A stretch of 64,000 nt of DNA. It comes from Haliotis asinina (taxonomy: Eukaryota > Mollusca > Gastropoda > Lepetellida > Haliotidae). This document shows, piece after piece, positions 58,141-64,000 of the stretch. The stretch's first letter is position 1. Every line of letters begins with the position of its first letter. The notes under the pieces are model-generated. The model searched no databases, was not told the DNA's origin, and was given only the letters and a program-made list of their open reading frames with translations. The position numbers and the translations under genes are program-made. The stretch spans positions 12,203,001 to 12,267,000 of the forward strand of contig NC_090287.1 in the NCBI RefSeq assembly GCF_037392515.1, given 5' to 3'.

Positions 58141-58711
58141 ACGTTCATATTTACATGAGCATGAAGGCGAAATCGAATTAAAGTTAATAATTTCAGGTTA
58201 AACTTTTCAGAGCAAGATGGAAGAGATACATACATGGGTTGTGTTCGTTCGATTAAATATTCACCGACACTAAAGCAATGTATGTCAAAGAATTTGAAGA
58301 GGAATGTGTGCCTGAAGTGACGAAATATATTCAGAACATCAGTCTATTTTACCTTAGACGTACCTGGCGGGCCGACTACGATGAGGTAGAACTGGATGTT
58401 GACAATGTCAACGACAAATTGGCCTTATCAGAACCATTTACAGTGGTAAATTTGTTTGCACATTTCTTTAGGCTAATCTGTCCTACGAGGAGCAATATAC
58501 AAGCAGCAAAGTGAATCTGTTTATTTTCCTGAAATGTAGTCTAGATCAACCAAAGTCATTGCATTGTAAACTTGCTCACTCTGGATGTTTACATAATATG
58601 GATGCGAAACAAGCACATAGTCTGATACGGAATAAATACAACGAGGGTTTGTTACTCGTTACTGGCCCCCTCAAAATAAGATAAACAACCATATAGCGCT
58701 CTTGCGGAAAG

Positions 58712-58872
58712 GGGTAGGTGGTGTAGCCCAGTGGCGTATGCGTTCGCTCGTCAGGTTGAATACCCGGGTTCGGTTGAACATATTGATACACGTGTGAAGC
58801 CCTTTTCTGGTGTTCTGATTTGTCTTGAATATTGCTACACGCGGTGTAAAACTAAGCTCACTGACACTCACT
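58712..58872 (+). repeat. SINE family A
   Basis: GGTAGGTGGTGTAGCCCAGT, ACCCGGGTTCGGTTGAACAT (damaged B box) and ACGCGGTGTAAAACTAAGCT with a CTGACACTCACTC tail. Confidence 0.8.
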
Positions 58873-58879
58873 CATTTTT

Positions 58880-60010
58880 TGTGAATATGAAGCATCTGCT
58901 GTCCAAACTGTTCGCACTGTCAGTGGGTTTCTTTCGAAATACTGATCGCCATTTCTTGAAACAGCAATAATACGATATCGTGAATAAATCCAACTAAAAT
59001 CAGAGCCCAATGAACTATTTTCACGTTACAACATACGACGCCAATGATATTCTGGAATCACGATGAAATGTGCAAAGTAGGCTCTTAACACAGTCATCAG
59101 CAAACAATCATTGAGAGTGTATTTACGTGTTTAACAGAAGCGGTGCGTGTGAAAAGATATTTCTTTCTCGCTTGTCTAGCAGAAGCGCACGTGCATGGTG
59201 TGTTGCATGGCGGGATACGGTGTGGCGAGTGTTTATCGCGCGAGACTACTGCGTGTGAGCTAATAGAATCGTGCTGTTATGTCAAGGAAACTTTCACAAC
59301 ACATGCTTGTATTGGTTGTTTTCTTGACTCCGGGAGATAAGTTTCCGCTGTGTAGACCACACTGAGACAAGATGTCTCTAGGTGCTCGTCTGTTCTCGAG
59401 TCCGCCATGAAAGAAGGGATTCTCCATACAGCTTTGTAAGACTTGCGAGCAACAGAGCAACAATGAACGCATTCTTTCAGTTTGTATAAATAACTGTATT
59501 TAGTTTCCCTTATGTGACCCTTCGTGTTCGATCTCTACGCAGGTTTACGGTTTAATCTGTAGTGTTGGAAATGCGCACGCAAGAATGATAAGAATAACGT
59601 ACGTCATAGTCTAAACCAAAGTATTTTCTCTTCTTCTCAGACCACTCTGCAATGCTGAAGCCCTAAAAGAAGCAAGTTTAGATTTCCTCATGAAATGCTG
59701 GAGCTTCTTTGTTTCTGGCAAAATTATATATATTCAAGGAGTGAGATTAAGTCTACGTGTCTCTGTGAACAGAAAAGACCTACATTTGTCAGAAAAAAAT
59801 ATTAACGCATTAAAGCATATATTTTATGTAAAAAAGGATACACCGAGGTAACCGTGAACATCCGGGTTAGAATTCTTCAGTCACCCATGTTTGAGACGAC
59901 AAACGGGACTAACTGAAAATCAGACATGGCATTAGGTGCACGCGAATCAACATGCCCTACCCTAGCGGCAGCATCAATGGAGCACTCTCTGGGTTTTTTT
60001 TTGTAAGAAA
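58880..60010. other. no gene seen
   Basis: A SINE B 5' fragment (CCGTGAACATCCGGGTTAGA) is at about 59851-59905. A segment CTGAAGCCCTAAAAGAAGCA at about 59656 resembles CTAAAGCCCCAAAAGTAGCA at about 47018, an unknown dispersed repeat. Confidence 0.4.
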
Positions 60011-60013
60011 CTG

Positions 60014-60168
60014 TGAATGAGATTAGGTTTTATGCCGCTTTTAGCAATATTCCAGCACTATCACTGCGGGAGACACCAGAAAATGGCTTCACATATTGTA
60101 CCCATGAAGGGAAACGAACCAAGGTCTTCAGCACAACAAGCGAACGGTTTAAACTTTGGGCTATCCCA
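60014..60168 (-). repeat. SINE family A, minus strand
   Basis: GTGAATGAGATTAGGTTTTA, GCCGCTTTTAGCAATATTCC, GGGAGACACCAGAAAATGGC and TTGTACCCATGAAGG match the reversed family. Confidence 0.85.
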
Positions 60169-60179
60169 ATGCCTATGTG

Positions 60180-61500
60180 AATTTTCGAGACCACATACAA
60201 CGTTACTTCTCATCAACCGTGATACACATGTAGATCACCAGGATTCTAGGTTCTTCTTCCATGTTTATATTAGCATCGTTCCGTGCACTGATACTGCTGG
60301 TGACTGTGTGGCCCAACAATATCATCCGATGTTTCCAATGCACACCTGCAACATATTTCCTTTCTAGGAACCTTTTTTCGTATTGTTTGTACCATTATCG
60401 CTTTCGAGATGCTTCTCCATCAAATGAATGGTTATCCCTAGTGGCACTCACTTCACGATGTTAAATACACTGTGAAATATACCTGTCACTGATTAAGTGA
60501 GGATGCGAGAGTTTAATATTATCAAAGGCTGTTTTGAAGTTAAATAATGGTATTTAACATGTACAATAACAACCAAACAAGTATACACTACCAGAGTGCT
60601 TTCCCTGGGCCATCAGCGCTTAAAGGAGGGTTTGGGGGAGAGGGTAGTTCTAGGGGGATTTGAACTAGATGTTTGGAATTCATAAAGACGATATTTATAC
60701 TAGGGAAGGAGATGCAGGTGTGTTTACATGCCCACTGCATGTTTAGCGAGACTTGCACATCGGAAAACATTGTACCATGTCATAAGGTTCCAGCAGCAGA
60801 TGTCTTCAAGAACATCAGATTATTTCATGCTGGAGGACAAGCACATTTATGCAAGAAAAAGTCTCCCACAACTAAAATAAAAACATATACAGATTTGTCC
60901 AAATGCCTTCCCAATGGTTATTTCATAGGGCCTTTAGAAAAAGCAACGAGCATTCGTAAACATCGGAAGTCTTCATATATGCAATAGGTTTGAGGAGGAC
61001 GAAATTCAGATTTTTATCGCAGTCTGCTAATGTAATGCTCGGTTTCTTACAGAAAACGCACGAAGGAAGAAAATATGGTATTTTAGTTGGAACTGTTGGA
61101 GAAAGTAATCAGCATGAAATGCCTGGGATTTTCACAGCGAAACAGAAGCATGTAAAGATCGATGGCATTCATATTGTTTGCCATAAGGTTCGAGAAGAAC
61201 ATGTATGTTTTTTATGACATTTTAACAGTTTTCAAATACACCGGTATGGAGAACCCCCTGTGCAATGCAATACTCTTCAAGAAGGAATGTACATTTATTT
61301 CGTGTCCATCAACGTGCACATTAATGCAGTCTTGAAACAGAGAGTTATAAAAAACAAAAGATGAGTTTTTTCTGGTAAACTACAAATATGGTTCAGGCAC
61401 CAAAACCACATTTGCCTTCGTGGCCAGTGAATGGCTCTGCACGAAGCTCTTAGATAGAAATACAAACACACACCAGCCCTCGCATTGGTTTAGGATAGGA
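60180..61500. other. no gene supported
   Basis: Two adjacent open frames (60673-60987 and 60990-61217) have no recognised motif or splice context and are left uncalled. Confidence 0.35.
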
Positions 61501-61510
61501 ACTCAAGGTT

Positions 61511-61537
61511 ATAACTACACGAATCTTCCTCCCCCCC

Positions 61538-61568
<31 letters not shown>

Positions 61569-61573
61569 ACAAA
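61511..61573. repeat. poly-C and (CA)n microsatellite
   Basis: More than 20 C followed by about ten CA units, the same C-run plus CA arrangement as at 13947 and 15055. Confidence 0.97.
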
Positions 61574-62382
61574 CCTGCATCGTTACTGCCAACACACCAG
61601 AACACCTTGGTCAAGCCACGACACCCGGCACGTGTTTGTTGTGTTAGCGAGATCAGAATGAGAGGAATCTGACTGATGGCTGGATTGTGCAAGGTGAGAT
61701 CACCACCAACACACCTGGTAACTCGGAGAATCACAAATTCCACATCCTCCATAACAACGCACTGTGCACTCCGGGGGAAGAGGGCGTATCGTCTTCAACA
61801 TCCTATGTACCCAATTACACTGACACCACACTGTGTCTTTTCCTTGCCTAGAGTTTTTGAAACATCAGTTTGTGTGAACGTGTTTCTGTCGCGTGGAAAT
61901 ATTTCAATTTGTCCTACAACTCTTGATTAATACTCGCATTCTAGTCTTACGACAAGATGGGAACCGTGTTACGAGATTGTGGGTTGGAATTAAACTTGAT
62001 TACAACAAACATGAAAGGACAATGTTAGTAATGACGCAACACTGATGAATTTATACAATCAATCTATTGCTGGCCACCTTAATGTCCTAATGGCCTTTTA
62101 GTGGATGACATTAAGTCTCTTTGTAGCCACACATTCAATACAACAGGCAAATGGTAGTTTTTCGACTTCAGACACATATATATTAATAATCCCTGGCACG
62201 TAAATACGTCTTCCAGTATCAGGGCATACAAACGCAGATAGTCTCACGTTTCCTTTCTAACAGTTATGACAATATCAAACAAAAACCTTTCAAGTCTTTC
62301 AAGTATTTTCGTTTCAGAAAACAAGTTGGTATCGGCACTATTTGATGGTGATTCATAAACTCTGTTATTTTGTCACATGGTA

Positions 62383-62462
62383 CAAATCACTGGATTGTCT
62401 TGTCCAGACTCGATTGTTTGAAAACAGCACCGTGCAGCTGTAATACTGATGAAACGACTACA
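62383..62462 (+). repeat. SINE family B 3' fragment
   Basis: ATCACTGGATTGTCTTGTCC, AGACTCGATTGTTTG and GTGCAGCTGTAATACTGATG. Confidence 0.65.
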
Positions 62463-62469
62463 TACTCAT

Positions 62470-63905
62470 GATAAAGTCAGAATCATATATATATAATGTG
62501 GAAAGGGGTATGTCGCTTTTTGCGATTCAAAGAAGAACTTGATAGCACATCGTTCAGTTGCCAGATTGTTCTTAAATGATAAACGAAGAGGAGAAAGTAG
62601 GTTTTCATCTTGTGCATGGATAGATTCTCTTCCTGCTCATATTGCCTCGTCAGAGAGCTCGTATCGGATCCTTTGTCATTAAACGGAACTAATTAATATT
62701 GTCACTTGAGGAGGTGGAAAGAGAATTTAAATATAAATGGATATACAGGAAACAGTTTTCAGGTAGCCACGGTCCGTATTTATCGAAATAAAAACACATT
62801 CGGGCGTCAAACGTTCAACTGATGTGACTTTAATGGGAATGGAAGACACAGTGTGCGCACTTATGTCAAAACTCCAAAGCAACAGGTTGAGTTAAAGAAG
62901 TGGATTCAAAAACAACTAGACCAGAAGCCAATATGAACAGCTGAAGCTACCAAGGTAGTTAAAACATTTAAAGAAAACTGAATGCGGTTGAGATAAGTGC
63001 TCCGTAAGAGCAGTGTCGAAAATCTCTGAGATGCACCCCTTGTTCTTTCATCTGCGTCCCGTCTGAAGGTTTACATACGAACATATGTGACAAATATAAG
63101 GGTAGGGTTAATAATGTTTGTGTGTCTTCAGAAACTCAGATGTGGGATAAACATATACGTTGCCTCACCCCTACGGAAGATGCCAGCTGGTCACGTTTCT
63201 CGTCCTGCGGGGGCGCTCTGGCACCATCAACAGGTGACTCGGGAATTTCATTGATAAACGAGCATACTTCAGAGTTGTTTTGACACGTACAGCTTATTTA
63301 CGTTGCGCAAATGGTGGGATATAAATTATGAATCATAACAGAAATGTGGATAGGTTGTGAATTACAGGAAAGGAAATGGCTATAGTTAGATTTGTGAATG
63401 CCATAAAACAGGAGTGTCGGTGTGGGTTGGGAGGGGGCACCGTTAGGGTCAACGTAGGGGGAACCCGTGTGCGCGTGCCGAGTATTGTGTTTACATGCCT
63501 TTAATACATCGCAAAACAGATACTGTCGAATTCTTTAAATAATCTGGAAGATGGGACAGGAATAACGGAGATTATTCTCGGGTCATGTTGTCCTGCACGA
63601 TGCATCTTTACGAACACAACCATAGACACGTGTTAGGTCTAGGCTCTCCATTTTCTTTCAACACATTTACAGGGGAAAGTTATTAGCTTAGAGTTTAAAA
63701 ACGGGTATTTCCATTTTGTGGTATTTGGCAAAATGGGCACAAAGATAAGATAAAGCTGTTCTGGATATTTAGGAATGACATAACCGATAACGACCATTCT
63801 GCTGCAAGGATTCGAATAAAAAAGCGTCTTCAGACGGTTTTGGAATATGTAACCAGCAAGAGCCGACAATCCAGGGTTAAACCAGTCAACAGTTCTCTCT
63901 GCATA
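62470..63905. other. no gene seen
   Basis: No recognised repeat or exon; several short AT-rich frames. Confidence 0.4.
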
Positions 63906-63908
63906 TTG

Positions 63909-64000
63909 TACGAGGGCTGGTCAAAAAGAGCTAAGCCTACTCTTCTAGACTGGTGACATCAACTAATCTGAGGAGTGTTGTTTGGCAATGTTCTTCATAA
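63909..64000 (+). mobile_element. mariner-type terminal repeat, element runs off the window
   Basis: TA followed by CGAGGGCTGGTCAAAAAG at 63911-63928 is typical of a mariner terminal inverted repeat, and the preceding TA fits the target duplication. The rest of the element lies beyond 64000. Confidence 0.6.

Noticed and set aside
58278..58514. Open frame starting MYVKEFEEECVPEV
   Set aside because: Acidic and reasonably biased, but without a domain, promoter or splice partners. Not enough to call a gene.
60673..61217. Two adjacent frames (104 and 75 codons)
   Set aside because: No motif recognised and no clear single-frame join, and the base composition is like the surrounding intergenic DNA.

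Overview
The window looks like molluscan nuclear DNA, most probably from an abalone (Haliotis) or close relative. That placement is an inference. It rests on two short interspersed repeat families, called A and B here, scattered about 30 times on both strands. I recognise their consensus (AATATTGCT, a GCGGCGTAAAACT tail, ACTCACTC at the 3' end) as common in abalone DNA. Coding sequence is sparse, introns have GT-AG borders, and microsatellites, minisatellites and foldback elements are abundant. There are no prokaryotic operons, rRNA genes, functional tRNA genes or CRISPR arrays.

One host gene is clear: a DHRS7-like short-chain dehydrogenase/reductase on the + strand, eight coding exons from 20583 to 28998. 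It joins in frame into a protein of 324 residues with the complete SDR catalytic set. Its introns hold SINEs and foldback elements.

The most interesting non-host content lies in the first 17.5 kb. A Crypton-type (DUF3504/KIAA1958-like tyrosine recombinase) gene occupies 6635-9165. It is spliced but broken, with TGA stops where the family should have Arg, and its nucleophile Tyr lies just beyond one of them. A 6,185-bp DNA transposon spans 10944-17128. It has CACAG termini, a 3-bp GAG duplication and dense subterminal GTTTCCG repeats, as in EnSpm/CACTA elements. Inside it are two divergent genes: an unrecognised four-exon minus-strand gene with an intact 196-residue reading frame, and a truncated plus-strand transposase-like gene. 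A PHD-finger fragment follows just outside at 17202-17490.

The rest (29-64 kb) is mainly decayed mobile DNA and tandem repeats. It includes a pogo/Tigger-like MITE with TA duplication (29223-30137), two Tc1/mariner transposase relics (30.5-31.4 kb), a 1.9-kb inverted repeat with a SINE in each arm (33742-35672), a 51-bp minisatellite open in three frames (36750-37550), a LINE C-terminal relic (41135-41363), hairpin elements near 46.1 and 50.3 kb, and a mariner-type terminal repeat running off the right edge. No other host exon could be supported.
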